64,000 nucleotides of DNA from Algorimicrobium echini (GCF_900115185.1 NZ_FOVN01000001.1:186001-250000); one strand, 5' to 3'; positions 1 through 9,619 are shown, counted from the first letter of the stretch. Notes: generated by a model from the sequence alone, not told the origin. Numbers and translations are program-made.

Positions 1-75
1 TCTGTTTTTTCCATTGTATAGAAATATGCCCAATACCAGTACAATCGGTATCAATATCCACCACCACATCATCAT
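1..75 (-). CDS. N-terminus of a small membrane protein (partial)
   Basis: An open frame on the minus strand begins with three consecutive ATG codons (75-67) and runs off the window start. Its 25 visible residues are MMMWWW followed by a hydrophobic helix and a basic NGKNR stretch, which is the start of a one-helix membrane protein. Small SHOCT-type proteins with this look sit next to Bacteroidetes copper genes, and one lies 680 bp upstream here, so a second copy is plausible. The C-terminal half that would decide this is missing. Confidence 0.45.
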   Translation of the reverse strand, partial: MMMWWWILIPIVLVLGIFLYNGKNR

Positions 76-110
76 AGTTGAAAATTTTTATTGTTCATAT
101 TCAGTTCTTT

Positions 111-686
111 TTAGTGCTTATGGCCTTGGGCGTTCTTCTTCTTGCCCTTCATTTTTTCCATCTTTTCCTTCATCTTTGGGTCGTTCATCATTTTTTGCAT
201 CATTTCCTTCATCATTTCAGGGTTTTCGTCCATCATTTTCTTCATCCGTTCTTTCATTGCTTTTTTCATTTCTTCATTGTTGTGCATTTTATTCATCAAC
301 ATTTTACGGCCCTTCTCACTACCCATCATTTTGTCTAGCATTTTGGCCTGCATTTTTTCTTTCATTTCAGGATTCTCCTCCATCATCTTTTGCATATGCG
401 ACTGCATTTTTTCTTTCATTTCGGGGTTTTTATCCATTATCATTTTCATATTTCCAGATTCCATCATTTGCATATGTGCTTTCATCAACATCTTTTTGGC
501 TTCTTCATTTTTTTGTGCCTTACTGATGAAATTGGTAAACTGAATAGGATCTGAAATGATTTCTTGATAAATGGCATCTCTATTTTCTTCAACCTGTAAT
601 GTTTCGCTGGCATTGAAAGCTGATTTGCAACTGACCAATGTGCCAATTGTTACGATAATCAATACTGTTTTTACAATTGTTTTCAT
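111..686 (-). CDS. Methionine-rich lipoprotein, probably copper-binding
   Basis: The 191-residue product has a signal peptide ending in a lipobox (GTLVSC, Cys20), so it should be a lipoprotein. From about residue 60 it is a low-complexity helix of repeated NPEMKEKM and HMQKMM-like units rich in Met, Lys and Glu, ending in GHKH. Clustered Met and His suit Cu(I)/Ag(I) binding in the envelope. It is the last complete gene of the minus-strand copper operon, downstream of a SHOCT protein and a multicopper oxidase. The metal-buffer role is inferred from composition and context; no enzyme domain is visible. The low complexity produces long spurious frames on the other strand. Confidence 0.8.
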   Translation of the reverse strand: MKTIVKTVLIIVTIGTLVSCKSAFNASETLQVEENRDAIYQEIISDPIQFTNFISKAQKNEEAKKMLMKAHMQMMESGNMKMIMDKNPEMKEKMQSHMQKMMEENPEMKEKMQAKMLDKMMGSEKGRKMLMNKMHNNEEMKKAMKERMKKMMDENPEMMKEMMQKMMNDPKMKEKMEKMKGKKKNAQGHKH

Positions 687-751
687 ACTTGATATTTTTT
701 ATTGTTAATAATTCAGTTATTTGTTCTCTGATTGTGATTAATTATTGTTAA

Positions 752-949
752 TCATTCGATTTTTGAGTTGATTTTTTGTTTTATTTCTTCATATTCTTCC
801 TTGGATATTTCCCCTTTTGCGTATCTCTCATTCAATATGTCCATAGCCTTTGAACTTTTAGAACGCTTTATTTTTTTTCCTCCTGCATAGATGAGAATGC
901 CTAGAAATATTACTCCGAAAACGATTATAAAATCCCATTTATAGTCCAT
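752..949 (-). CDS. SHOCT-domain small membrane protein
   Basis: A 65-residue protein with one N-terminal transmembrane helix (about residues 7-24), a basic KKIKRSK segment and a C-terminal SHOCT motif (ILNERYAKGEISKEEYEEIKQ). SHOCT is a short oligomerisation-type domain at the end of many small membrane proteins. It lies 20 bp downstream of the multicopper oxidase in the same orientation and is probably co-transcribed. A relative with the same motif is at 11896-12114. The specific role is unknown. Confidence 0.8.
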   Translation of the reverse strand: MDYKWDFIIVFGVIFLGILIYAGGKKIKRSKSSKAMDILNERYAKGEISKEEYEEIKQKINSKIE

Positions 950-969
950 AGTTTTATATTTTTAAATGG

Positions 970-3288
970 TTAAAATCTTGCCAATAGTCCACCACCCCAA
1001 CCATATCGGTTATTGTAGTTTGCTTGGATTGAAAAATTACGCGAGAGGATATACGAAGCCCCAACCAACCATTGGGTTTCACTTTCAAAGGATTTATTAT
1101 CCTCTAAATCATTGACCCATCCAAAGTCTGCTCTATATTCGTATTCGCCTTCCAGAAAAATTCTAGGAAAAATCAATAACTCTCTGTCCAGACGTATTCT
1201 TGGACGCAGTTGATTATCCATACTCACATCTACGTTAAATCTGTAAGGCGTAAAGTATTTAACCCCAACCAGTCCAACAGTATTGAACTCGTCGAAAGAA
1301 TTTGGTATTTCAGTTTCGGTATTAACACCTACGTAAAGACGCACCCAATCATTCAGGTACCTGTTATAGCTGACTTCCGCCTCAAGGTTTTTGTCGTAAT
1401 CGAACTCTGCCCTTAATCCAAATTCGTTACGGATATTGCTGGATGTTAATAAGAGTTCATTAAAGTTTGAACCTATACGAGCCAATCCCCACGAATAATA
1501 ATGGTCTGTCTCATCGATTAGTTTCTGGACTGGATATTCTTCCATCCTTTTGTCTCTTGGCGTATCATAACTGAAAACCCTTGCCATACCGCCCATCATA
1601 TGATACAATATGTGGCAGTGAAAAAACCAGTCGCCATATTCTTCGTTATAAAACTCAATAACCACTTTTTGCATCGGTGGTACGTTTACGGTATGTTTAA
1701 GTGGTGAACGCTCTCCATTTTCGTTAATTACCCTAAAGTAATGACCGTGCAAGTGCATTGGATGGTGCATCATCGTAAGGTTGTTCATCGTAATTCTCGT
1801 TACTTCGCCCCCTTTGATTTTTATCTTATCGGTTTCGGATAGTGGTACGCCATTCATACTCCAAACGTAGCGTTGCATATTACCAGTAAGATTTAGTAAA
1901 ATATCATTTACCGGTGCATCTGTCTTAAAAGTGGTGCTTTCTTTAGCCTTTAAAAAATCGTAATTGAAATATGTTTTACGAGTATTATAATCAAAAGAAG
2001 AGGTGTCTTTCTGTATCATTTGCATATTGTGCATATGACCGTCTTTTTCCATCTTCATATCCATTTGGCTATTCATCTTATCATCTTTCATTGACATTTT
2101 ATCCTGCATTCCCATTTTCATTTGCCCGTCTTTCATATCCATCTTCATTCCATATTTCTGCATTAAAACTTCAGGTGTATTCTTTTTTTTGTTCCCAACC
2201 ATTGCAGGTGCTCCCATTTTCATATCCATTTTAGCCATTTGCTTCATCATCTCTATTTTACTAGGTCTGTCAATTCTTTTGGCTGGATAAAGCTTGCCAC
2301 TACCCAAACGAATTGAGGTATTACCAGAGCCGTCTTGTGCTGTGGCAGTAATCTCTAATGTACCTTCTGGAATGGTCACAATTACATCGTAGGTTTCTGC
2401 AATTGCAAAAAGAATTCGGTTTTTTTGCTCTGGTGTTACATCGACACCGTCACTTGCAACTATCATTGGGTTCCCTGCTCCAAAATCCATCCAATAATAG
2501 GTTGATGCAGAAGCATTGATGAGGCGAAGACGTACTTTTTCTCCTGGTTTGAATTCTGGGTACTCTACCATTTTTTTACCATTGGATAAAAATGTGGGAT
2601 AATAAATATCGGCAATGTCTGCACCTTCCATACGGTCTCTCCAAAATTTAAGCTGAGCACCTAGAGCACCTTCTGAAATGACTCTACTAAGTGGAACTGC
2701 TGTACCTTTTTTAACTTGATACCATTCGTTTCCTCTTTTAAGGTTTCGCAATACATTCATAGGTTTTTCGTTGGTCCAATCTGATAACACCACTACCAAA
2801 TCTTTGTCATATTCCAAAGTTTTTTCTTTTGGTTGAATAACTATTGAACCATAAACGCCGCTTTGCTCTTGAAGCATCGTATGGGAATGGTACCAATATG
2901 TTCCTGATTGATTAATAGGGATTCTATATTGAAATGTTGTTCCAGGTTTTATTGGTGGTGTGGTTAAATAAGGCACGCCATCGTAAAAATTGGGAAGTAT
3001 TAAACCGTGCCAATGCACAGAAGTTTCTTCATCCATTTTATTGGTAACATTAATAATGGCAAGGTCGCCTATATTAAATTCCAAAACCGGCCCGGGAATT
3101 CTTCCATTGATGGTCATTCCTTTGGCGGTTAAACCGCCAAGCGTCATTTTATTTTCTTCAATGGTAAGGTGATACTCTTTAATAGGTCGTCCTTCTTCTT
3201 TTCTATCCGCTCCGTTTGTGCCTACTTGGGCAAAAGTAAATGAGGTAAATAGTAATAGTAATAATGTAAGTATGTTTATTGTTCTCAT
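970..3288 (-). CDS. CopA-type multicopper oxidase with C-terminal CopB-like domain
   Basis: This 772-residue secreted protein starts with a signal peptide (cleavage after about residue 20). The first cupredoxin domain has HWHG and WYHSHT copper ligands. A long Met/His-rich segment (about residues 345-435, many MDMKM and MKMGM runs) precedes the last cupredoxin domain with MHHPMHLHGH and FHCHILYH (about residues 510-565), so all four copper-ligand motifs are present. The oxidase should convert Cu(I) to less toxic Cu(II) in the periplasm. About 180 residues follow the final HCH motif and look like the beta-barrel copper-resistance protein CopB (YSWGLARIG, NEFGLRAEFDYD, ILSRNFSIQANYNNRYG). CopA and CopB are usually separate genes, so this is a fusion. 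It lies 2 bp from the TolC gene upstream, implying one operon. Confidence 0.9.
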   Translation of the reverse strand: MRTINILTLLLLLFTSFTFAQVGTNGADRKEEGRPIKEYHLTIEENKMTLGGLTAKGMTINGRIPGPVLEFNIGDLAIINVTNKMDEETSVHWHGLILPNFYDGVPYLTTPPIKPGTTFQYRIPINQSGTYWYHSHTMLQEQSGVYGSIVIQPKEKTLEYDKDLVVVLSDWTNEKPMNVLRNLKRGNEWYQVKKGTAVPLSRVISEGALGAQLKFWRDRMEGADIADIYYPTFLSNGKKMVEYPEFKPGEKVRLRLINASASTYYWMDFGAGNPMIVASDGVDVTPEQKNRILFAIAETYDVIVTIPEGTLEITATAQDGSGNTSIRLGSGKLYPAKRIDRPSKIEMMKQMAKMDMKMGAPAMVGNKKKNTPEVLMQKYGMKMDMKDGQMKMGMQDKMSMKDDKMNSQMDMKMEKDGHMHNMQMIQKDTSSFDYNTRKTYFNYDFLKAKESTTFKTDAPVNDILLNLTGNMQRYVWSMNGVPLSETDKIKIKGGEVTRITMNNLTMMHHPMHLHGHYFRVINENGERSPLKHTVNVPPMQKVVIEFYNEEYGDWFFHCHILYHMMGGMARVFSYDTPRDKRMEEYPVQKLIDETDHYYSWGLARIGSNFNELLLTSSNIRNEFGLRAEFDYDKNLEAEVSYNRYLNDWVRLYVGVNTETEIPNSFDEFNTVGLVGVKYFTPYRFNVDVSMDNQLRPRIRLDRELLIFPRIFLEGEYEYRADFGWVNDLEDNKSFESETQWLVGASYILSRNFSIQANYNNRYGWGGGLLARF

Positions 3289-3290
3289 TC

Positions 3291-4502
3291 TTATTGTGTT
3301 AAATAATTAATCAAGGCATATTGTACATAATAACCTTTAATGGATTCGATAAGATTAATTTGAAACTTCAATTGTAATTCCTGTACATCTAAAACGTCAT
3401 TAAAATTGATAGTACCAGTCTCATAATTTTTTATCAGGATTTCTTCGGCATCGTTTGCCTGTTTTAAATTGTCGGTCTGGACATTAAACTTAATTCTTGT
3501 CGCATTCCTGTTATATAGTGCTTGTGCTAAAAGTGTTTCTAGCTTATTCAACCTATCCTCTTTTTGAGATTTTATTTCCAGTTGTTTTAACTCATTTTGT
3601 CTTGTCAAAGACTTATATTTTTTATTGAAAATGGGAATAGAAATAGAAATCATAGGCATAACCATATCTTTAAAGGAACTGGTAATCATTGGACTATTTT
3701 CTTGGTTAATATACTGCACTCCAAACCCTACCATAGGACCACTTTCCTTTTGGTTTAACAGCTCTGACTGCTCAACAGATTCATATAACTTATCATATTT
3801 AATAAGTTCCGGGTTTATTTGAAGGTTCTCATTTAAAACCAGAGGGTCAACATCCGGAATCATCATTTCCTCCACAACATCTACCGACATATTTTCCTCA
3901 CGATTTAAAAGGTTATTGAACAGCGTCTGTTCTGCCTGAAAATCCTGTTCCAACACTTCCTTTTGTTGAACTAATTCGTTTTGCCTTATTTGAAGGCGAA
4001 GTACGTCAACCGCCGATGCTTTACCAACTTCCAATGAGGTTAATGCTAGGCGTTCATAGGTTTGTAAAAGTTCAATATTCTCGTCCAGAATAAGCTGTTT
4101 TGCACGTATGGCATAGAGTTTATAATATGACTGGGATACTGACAATGAAAGTTTTCTTTTCGCAATTGCTATATCAACGAATTGCGCTTCTGCCATAGAT
4201 GACGCATAATTTTCCCTTGCTGAAATGGTCCCGAACCACGGTAACATTTGCATTACAGAGGCACTAAATTGTTCCATAGGCATATCCATTTCAGGAGCTA
4301 TAGCCATAACACCAAAATTAAATTCAGTATTTGGTAAGCTGTTTACTTCATTTACTCTTTCTTCGGCGATATTGTACCGCAATTCAAAAGCTTGAATTTC
4401 TGGATTGTTCTTTTCAGCCTCCTGAATATAGGATGCTAAGTCTTGTGCATTTACTTCCGCGAAAGCGAAAAAAACAAGTGCTATTAAAACTATATATCTC
4501 AT
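3291..4502 (-). CDS. TolC/CusC-type outer membrane efflux protein
   Basis: A 403-residue outer membrane efflux protein with a signal peptide (to about Ala19) and the long coiled-coil helices of the TolC family, including repeated Gln/Asn/Leu-rich heptads around residues 110-210 and 300-395. It should form the exit duct for the RND pump encoded immediately upstream. Its ATG overlaps the end of that pump gene by 4 bp, so translation is probably coupled. The copper/silver assignment rests on the CusA-like partner and the copper oxidase downstream. No separate periplasmic adaptor (CusB) is visible in the window. Confidence 0.88.
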   Translation of the reverse strand: MRYIVLIALVFFAFAEVNAQDLASYIQEAEKNNPEIQAFELRYNIAEERVNEVNSLPNTEFNFGVMAIAPEMDMPMEQFSASVMQMLPWFGTISARENYASSMAEAQFVDIAIAKRKLSLSVSQSYYKLYAIRAKQLILDENIELLQTYERLALTSLEVGKASAVDVLRLQIRQNELVQQKEVLEQDFQAEQTLFNNLLNREENMSVDVVEEMMIPDVDPLVLNENLQINPELIKYDKLYESVEQSELLNQKESGPMVGFGVQYINQENSPMITSSFKDMVMPMISISIPIFNKKYKSLTRQNELKQLEIKSQKEDRLNKLETLLAQALYNRNATRIKFNVQTDNLKQANDAEEILIKNYETGTINFNDVLDVQELQLKFQINLIESIKGYYVQYALINYLTQ

Positions 4503-7500
4503 TTTGTAGCTCTTTTTAATTGAAATTCTTCTTTCCAGCTAAATAATACTGGGACGACAAATAGGGTTATAAGTGCAATTAACATTCCTCCAAAGGATGG
4601 AATTGCCATTGGAATCATAATATCACTCCCTCGGCCTGTTGATGTTAATACAGGTAACAAAGCAAGAATGGTTGTCGCCGTAGTCATTAAACACGGACGA
4701 ATACGTTTTTCTCCTGCCTCAACTACGGATGCCCTTATACCTTTTCTGTCTTTAGGTTTGTTTTTATCAAAGGTTTGTGTGAGGTAGGTGGCCATTACTA
4801 CGCCATCATCGGTTGCGATACCGAATAGGGCAATAAAACCAACCCAAACGGCAACACTTAAATTAATGGTGTGCATCTGGAATAGGTCTCGTAAGTTTTC
4901 TCCGAAAAAGCTGAAATTTAAAAACCACTCTTGACCGTAGAACCATATCATTAAAAAACCTCCCGCAAATGCCACAGCAATTCCTGTAAAGACCATTAAT
5001 GACGTTCCAACAGAACGAAACTGAAAATATAGGATTAGAAAAATGATAGCCAAAGCCAGAGGTACTACCACACTCAATGTTTTTTCTGCTCGCAACTGAT
5101 TTTCATACGTTCCCGTAAATTGATAGTTGATACCCTTTGGAACAGTCAATTCGCCATTGTCAATTTTTTCTTGAATAAGGGCTTGGGCATTTTCTACCAC
5201 ATCTACTTCGGCGAAACCATCTAATTTATCAAAAAGGACATAACCGACTAAAAAAGTGTCTTCACTCTTTATAACCTGTGGCCCTTTCTCATATCTAATA
5301 GTAACCAGCTCACTTAATGGTACTGGGCTTCCTTTTTCAACAGGAACATATATATCTTTTAAATCGTTAGGATTGGCTCGTAGTTCTCTAGGATATCTTA
5401 CCCTAATACCATAACGCTCCCTACCCTCTACAGTTTGGGTTAGTACCATACCACCAACAGCTACCTGAATGACTTGCTGCACCTGTTCTATGGAAATACC
5501 ATAGCGTGCCAAACGATCTCTATCAATATCCAAAAGCAAATAAGGTTTCCCAACAATACGGTCGGCGAAAACGGCTTCTTCCTTAACACCTTCTGCTTGC
5601 TTTAATATATCTTCTAATTGTACACCAAAGGCTTCAATTTCCTGTAAATCCTGACCTTTTACTTTAATTCCCATTGGTGCTCGCATACCTGTTTGCAACA
5701 TTACCAAACGTGTTTCTATGGGTTGTAGTTTTGGTGCAGATGTAACTCCCGGAAGCTTTGTGACCTTCACAATTTCTTTCCAAATGTCATCAGGTGATTC
5801 AATTTCTGGTCGCCAGTTTCTATAGTACTCTCCACCATCGTCGGGGATAAGCTGTGAACTTTTAACCTTAAAAGGGTCTTTAATAATGGATGCATTGTAC
5901 TTGTCGTCTTCTACATCAACTTCCATATTTGGATTTGTAACCAATCCACCATCCTTTAACACAAACAAGCCATCTTCATTGACTTTAAAACGTTGTCTTT
6001 TTCTTTTCTCGTTAAGGATATATTCAGACTTGTACTGAATAACATTTTCGTACATAGATAAAGGTGCAGGATCTAGGGCAGATTCTGTACGTCCAGATTT
6101 ACCTACTACGGTTTCAATTTCAGGGATGCTTGCTACTGCCATATCCAATTGTTGTAATACGCGTTTGTTTTCTTCAACGCCGGCGTGTGGCATTGATGTG
6201 GGCATTAACAGAAAAGAACCTTCATTAAGTGATGGCATAAATTCCTTACCTGTATTATTCATAATCATAACTCCAAAAATTACGATGGCAGTAGGTACCG
6301 AAAGGAATAATAGCTTGTTGCGTAATGCCCAATTTAAAATTCGTACATAATAGTTTCTGAAAAGGGTAAACACGCCCAAAAGGCCAAAACAGATAAGCCC
6401 TACGAAAATTAAATTAATCAAGATGCTTCTATCAACTCCTAATGGCCTCCAATATTCTGCCAATAGGAATACGATGGCAAATGCTGAAATGAAAATATTG
6501 ATAATATTAGCACGTTTTGGGGTAATTTTTTCTTTTAATGAAAGTAAACCTACCCCTCCAAAAGCAACTAATATTATTCCAAGAGGGTATCCGAATATTA
6601 GTGCCAAAATCCCACCAACAATCAATAAACCATTTAATATGAGGCTAAATGACTTTTTTACGTTACGCCTTTTAAATAAGTAGGCTGCAAAAGGTGGTAT
6701 TAAAAATAAAGCTACAATTAGTGATGCAGTTAGGGCTGCGGTTTTGGTAAAAGCCAATGGCCTAAATAATTTACCTTCGGCACCAATCATCGTAAATACC
6801 GGTATGAAACTTATAATAGTGGTCATTACCGCTGTTAAGATAGCCCCAGATACTTCGGCAGTCGCTTTATAAACAACAGTGTTCATTGGCAAGTTCTCGT
6901 CGTTTTCATCAATATGCCGCAGCACATTTTCTGAAAGGATGACACCCACATCCACCATTGTACCAATAGCAATAGCAATACCCGACAAGGCTACAATATT
7001 GGCATCTACATTAAATAGTTTCATTGAAATGAAAACCATTAATACCGCTACTGGTAATAATCCTGAAATCAATACCGAGGCTCTTAAATTAAATACCATT
7101 ATAATAATCACAAAAATGGTAATTAGAATTTCTAGAGTAAGTGCTTCGTCAAGCGTGCCCAATGTTTCTTGAATAAGCTCTGTTCTATCGTAAAAAGGGA
7201 CAATGGTTAATTGTGAGGTTCTGCCGTCACTCAATGTTTTTGACGGTAAGCCAGAACTTAATTCGTTGATTTTTTCCTTTACGTTATTGATTACCTCCAT
7301 TGGGTTAGCGCCATATCTGGCTACCACAACACCACCTACCACTTCAGCTCCTTCTTTATCCAAAAGGCCTCTTCTTGTTGCTGGCCCGTGGGAAACTTTG
7401 GCAATATCTTTTAAGCGTATAGATGTAAAATCTTCCGATGTTACAACCGCATTTTCTAAATCGGCAATAGATTTGACATATCCCAAACCACGAATAAGGT

Positions 7501-8239
7501 ATTCCGCTTGATTGATTTCCAGCGTTTGAGCACCAACGTCTTTATTGCTTTGTTTGACCGCTTTTACAACTTCATTCAAACCAATTTTATACTGCCTCAT
7601 CAACTCGGGATTGACATCAACTTGATACTCTAAAACATAACCACCGATTGAGGCGACTTCAGAAACACCACTTGCCGAAGACAGTGCATATTTTACGTAG
7701 AAATCCTGAATGCTTCGCAATTCCTGTAAATCCCATCCACCTGTAACATTACCATCTTTATCACGTCCCTCAAGGGTGTACCAATATATTTGCCCTAATC
7801 CTGTGGCATCAGGACCTAGTGCTGGATTAACACCTTCTGGTAGAAGTCCGGCTGGTAATGAGTTTAATTTTTCAAGTATTCGGCTTCGGCTCCAATAAAA
7901 TTCAATATCTTCTTCAAAAATGATATAAATGCTCGAAAACCCGAACATAGATGAACTACGTATTGTTTTAACCCCTGGAATACCAAGAAGCGATGTGGTT
8001 AGAGGATAAGTAATTTGGTCCTCAATATCTTGAGGGGAACGACCATCCCATTTCGTAAATACAATTTGTTGGTTTTCGCCAATATCCGGTATGGCATCTA
8101 CGGCAACAGGGTCTCGAGGAAGTGAGCCTGTATTCCATTCAAACGGGGCATTTACGACTCCCCAAGCAATAAAAAGTGCAAGTAGTAGAACGGCTACTAA
8201 CTTGTTCTCGATTAAAAATTTGATGCTTTTATTCAGCAT
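4499..8239 (-). CDS. cusA: CusA/CzcA-type heavy-metal RND efflux pump
   Basis: About 1246 residues of a heavy-metal-efflux RND transporter with a first transmembrane helix after LNKSIKFLIENK, two large periplasmic loops and two blocks of transmembrane helices. Recognisable segments include DPVAVDAIPDIGENQ near the N-terminus, the TM4 region GIAIAIGTMVDVGV, the second-half motif GIATDDGVVM and the loop motif PIETRLVMLQTG seen in CusA. The pump exports Cu(I)/Ag(I) or divalent metals using the proton gradient. I place the start at ATG 8239; the frame is open further upstream, but those 21 extra residues do not look like the family N-terminus. It is first in the minus-strand operon. The exact metal is inferred from neighbours. 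Confidence 0.93.
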   Translation of the reverse strand: MLNKSIKFLIENKLVAVLLLALFIAWGVVNAPFEWNTGSLPRDPVAVDAIPDIGENQQIVFTKWDGRSPQDIEDQITYPLTTSLLGIPGVKTIRSSSMFGFSSIYIIFEEDIEFYWSRSRILEKLNSLPAGLLPEGVNPALGPDATGLGQIYWYTLEGRDKDGNVTGGWDLQELRSIQDFYVKYALSSASGVSEVASIGGYVLEYQVDVNPELMRQYKIGLNEVVKAVKQSNKDVGAQTLEINQAEYLIRGLGYVKSIADLENAVVTSEDFTSIRLKDIAKVSHGPATRRGLLDKEGAEVVGGVVVARYGANPMEVINNVKEKINELSSGLPSKTLSDGRTSQLTIVPFYDRTELIQETLGTLDEALTLEILITIFVIIIMVFNLRASVLISGLLPVAVLMVFISMKLFNVDANIVALSGIAIAIGTMVDVGVILSENVLRHIDENDENLPMNTVVYKATAEVSGAILTAVMTTIISFIPVFTMIGAEGKLFRPLAFTKTAALTASLIVALFLIPPFAAYLFKRRNVKKSFSLILNGLLIVGGILALIFGYPLGIILVAFGGVGLLSLKEKITPKRANIINIFISAFAIVFLLAEYWRPLGVDRSILINLIFVGLICFGLLGVFTLFRNYYVRILNWALRNKLLFLSVPTAIVIFGVMIMNNTGKEFMPSLNEGSFLLMPTSMPHAGVEENKRVLQQLDMAVASIPEIETVVGKSGRTESALDPAPLSMYENVIQYKSEYILNEKRKRQRFKVNEDGLFVLKDGGLVTNPNMEVDVEDDKYNASIIKDPFKVKSSQLIPDDGGEYYRNWRPEIESPDDIWKEIVKVTKLPGVTSAPKLQPIETRLVMLQTGMRAPMGIKVKGQDLQEIEAFGVQLEDILKQAEGVKEEAVFADRIVGKPYLLLDIDRDRLARYGISIEQVQQVIQVAVGGMVLTQTVEGRERYGIRVRYPRELRANPNDLKDIYVPVEKGSPVPLSELVTIRYEKGPQVIKSEDTFLVGYVLFDKLDGFAEVDVVENAQALIQEKIDNGELTVPKGINYQFTGTYENQLRAEKTLSVVVPLALAIIFLILYFQFRSVGTSLMVFTGIAVAFAGGFLMIWFYGQEWFLNFSFFGENLRDLFQMHTINLSVAVWVGFIALFGIATDDGVVMATYLTQTFDKNKPKDRKGIRASVVEAGEKRIRPCLMTTATTILALLPVLTSTGRGSDIMIPMAIPSFGGMLIALITLFVVPVLFSWKEEFQLKRATK

Positions 8240-8344
8240 TACAATGATTATTAAACAGTTATACATCGAATAATATCTTGATATAATCAAAATATTAAAC
8301 ACAAGAAAATGAGCCCAAAATCGTATTGACCATAGGGCTAATTA

Positions 8345-8362
8345 TTCCGATAGTTATCGGAA
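8345..8362. repeat. Perfect palindrome TTCCGATA-GT-TATCGGAA
   Basis: Two perfect 8-bp arms separated by 2 bp lie in the 134-bp gap between the RND pump start and the HYC_CC_PP gene. Palindromes with a CCGATAG core are scattered in many Bacteroidetes genomes, so this may be a repetitive extragenic palindrome. It could also act as a hairpin 3-prime of the 8374-8790 gene. Confidence 0.55.
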
Positions 8363-8373
8363 ACTGTTTAAAA

Positions 8374-8790
8374 TCAAATTAAATACGTCTCGTGCAGTTT
8401 TTGTATATCCCGTATGAGAAAGGGAACTGCATAATCTCTAAAAGGAACAATGTGCGAATCAAGAGTCTCAAAGAGATTGATATAAGAATGTACAAAAGAG
8501 ACAACAAAGACTTGTTGCTCAAAATTTAAGGAGTTAAAAGATATCTTAAGGTCATCCTGACCTTCAACAACTAATTGTTTATCTGAACAACAGGAATCAT
8601 CCTGAACTTCACTTTGACAATCATTTTTGGATAGTTGTTTATCCATTCCGCAAGTTTCAACGTGCCCAAATAAAGAAGAATCCACTAAAGTATCGCCACA
8701 ATAATGACTATCAATAGTAAAAGAAACTGTTGACAATAACACGATAAGTGCCAAACAAACGGATGATATTTTATGAAAAACTTTTTTCAT
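8374..8790 (-). CDS. HYC_CC_PP-type cysteine-rich exported protein
   Basis: A 138-residue protein with an N-terminal signal/transmembrane helix (residues 8-25), then HYC (29-31), Cys47, Cys58, a CC pair (67-68) and a C-terminal part with SFVHSYINLF and VPFRDYAVPFL. This arrangement is what the HYC_CC_PP family of Bacteroidetes is named for. Members sit beside metal efflux genes. The conserved His and Cys suggest metal binding in the envelope, but no function is established that I know of. A divergent paralogue lies at 9083-9505. Confidence 0.75.
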   Translation of the reverse strand: MKKVFHKISSVCLALIVLLSTVSFTIDSHYCGDTLVDSSLFGHVETCGMDKQLSKNDCQSEVQDDSCCSDKQLVVEGQDDLKISFNSLNFEQQVFVVSFVHSYINLFETLDSHIVPFRDYAVPFLIRDIQKLHETYLI

Positions 8791-9082
8791 TAATGTTGCA
8801 AATTTATAAAAAATTTATCTCATTTTGTTCATTTAACATTTTTTTTTGATTTATCAATGTTTATTTTGCGCATTAAACCGCTTGAATATTATTTACAAAT
8901 AAAATTCTTTTGCAGTTTCCTTTATATGATATAAATCATAGTTTTGTTGAACTTTTAGAATTATATTCGTATCAATTAATTTTGTTATTTTTTCGTAAAA
9001 AACTGATAATAAAACAATTGAACAATTGTATTTAATTTTAGAAAATCCTTCAATATTAAACAAAATTTATTAACTTTACACT

Positions 9083-9505
9083 GTGAAATCTCTTTTTACT
9101 AGAATATTATCCTTTCTATTAGCAGTTTTTATACTGTTTTCCACCACCTCCTTCACGGTAAATATGCACTTTTGCTGTAATAAAATGGTAGATATGGCTT
9201 TTTTTAGTAAAGCGGAATCTTGTTCGGAGACTGCACAGAAAAAAGGTAATGATTCCAAGCAATGTACTACAATACAAGAAAAAGACTGTTGCGATAATCA
9301 AACCATCGTGAAAGAAGGAGATGACACCTTCAAGAAGGCCAATAAAATTTCAGAGATTGAAACTTTAGTTTTCTTAAACAATTTCGTCTATTCTTATATC
9401 AACCTTTTTGAAGGTTTAGAGAAAAACACAGTTCCTTTTAAGGCTTATAGGCCACCATTGCTATCCACAGACCTTGTAATTCTCAACGAGTCCTTTTTAA
9501 TTTGA
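9083..9505 (+). CDS. HYC_CC_PP-type cysteine-rich exported protein (paralogue)
   Basis: A 140-residue paralogue of the 8374-8790 product. It has an N-terminal hydrophobic signal, HFCC at residues 29-32 in place of HYC, Cys47, Cys61, a CC pair at 69-70, the shared NNFVYSYINLFEGLE stretch and a YRPPLL ending that supplies the PP of the family name. The start is a GTG at 9083; no ATG fits upstream of the signal helix. The gene diverges from its paralogue across a 292-bp AT-rich gap in which I see no further gene. It probably binds metal outside the cytoplasm (inference). Confidence 0.75.
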   Translation: MKSLFTRILSFLLAVFILFSTTSFTVNMHFCCNKMVDMAFFSKAESCSETAQKKGNDSKQCTTIQEKDCCDNQTIVKEGDDTFKKANKISEIETLVFLNNFVYSYINLFEGLEKNTVPFKAYRPPLLSTDLVILNESFLI

Positions 9506-9619
9506 TTTTCTACATCGCAGGTTAAAATTAATCTGCATTACCTCTATAGCCAATATTTCACTTCTGGCTAACATTTGTTGTACCCTATTCTCAACAACGC
9601 CACACAATATTAATCCTGT

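Noticed and set aside
14-543. Long plus-strand frames opposite the Met-rich lipoprotein
   Set aside because: They mirror low-complexity Met/Lys codons of the minus-strand gene (Phe/Ser-rich, no ribosome site) and are shadows.
1971-2234. Plus-strand frame opposite the Met-rich part of the multicopper oxidase
   Set aside because: Same shadow effect from Met/Asp/Lys-rich codons.
8240-8302. Upstream extension of the RND pump
   Set aside because: The 21 added residues do not match the conserved N-terminus that begins LNKSIKFLIENK.
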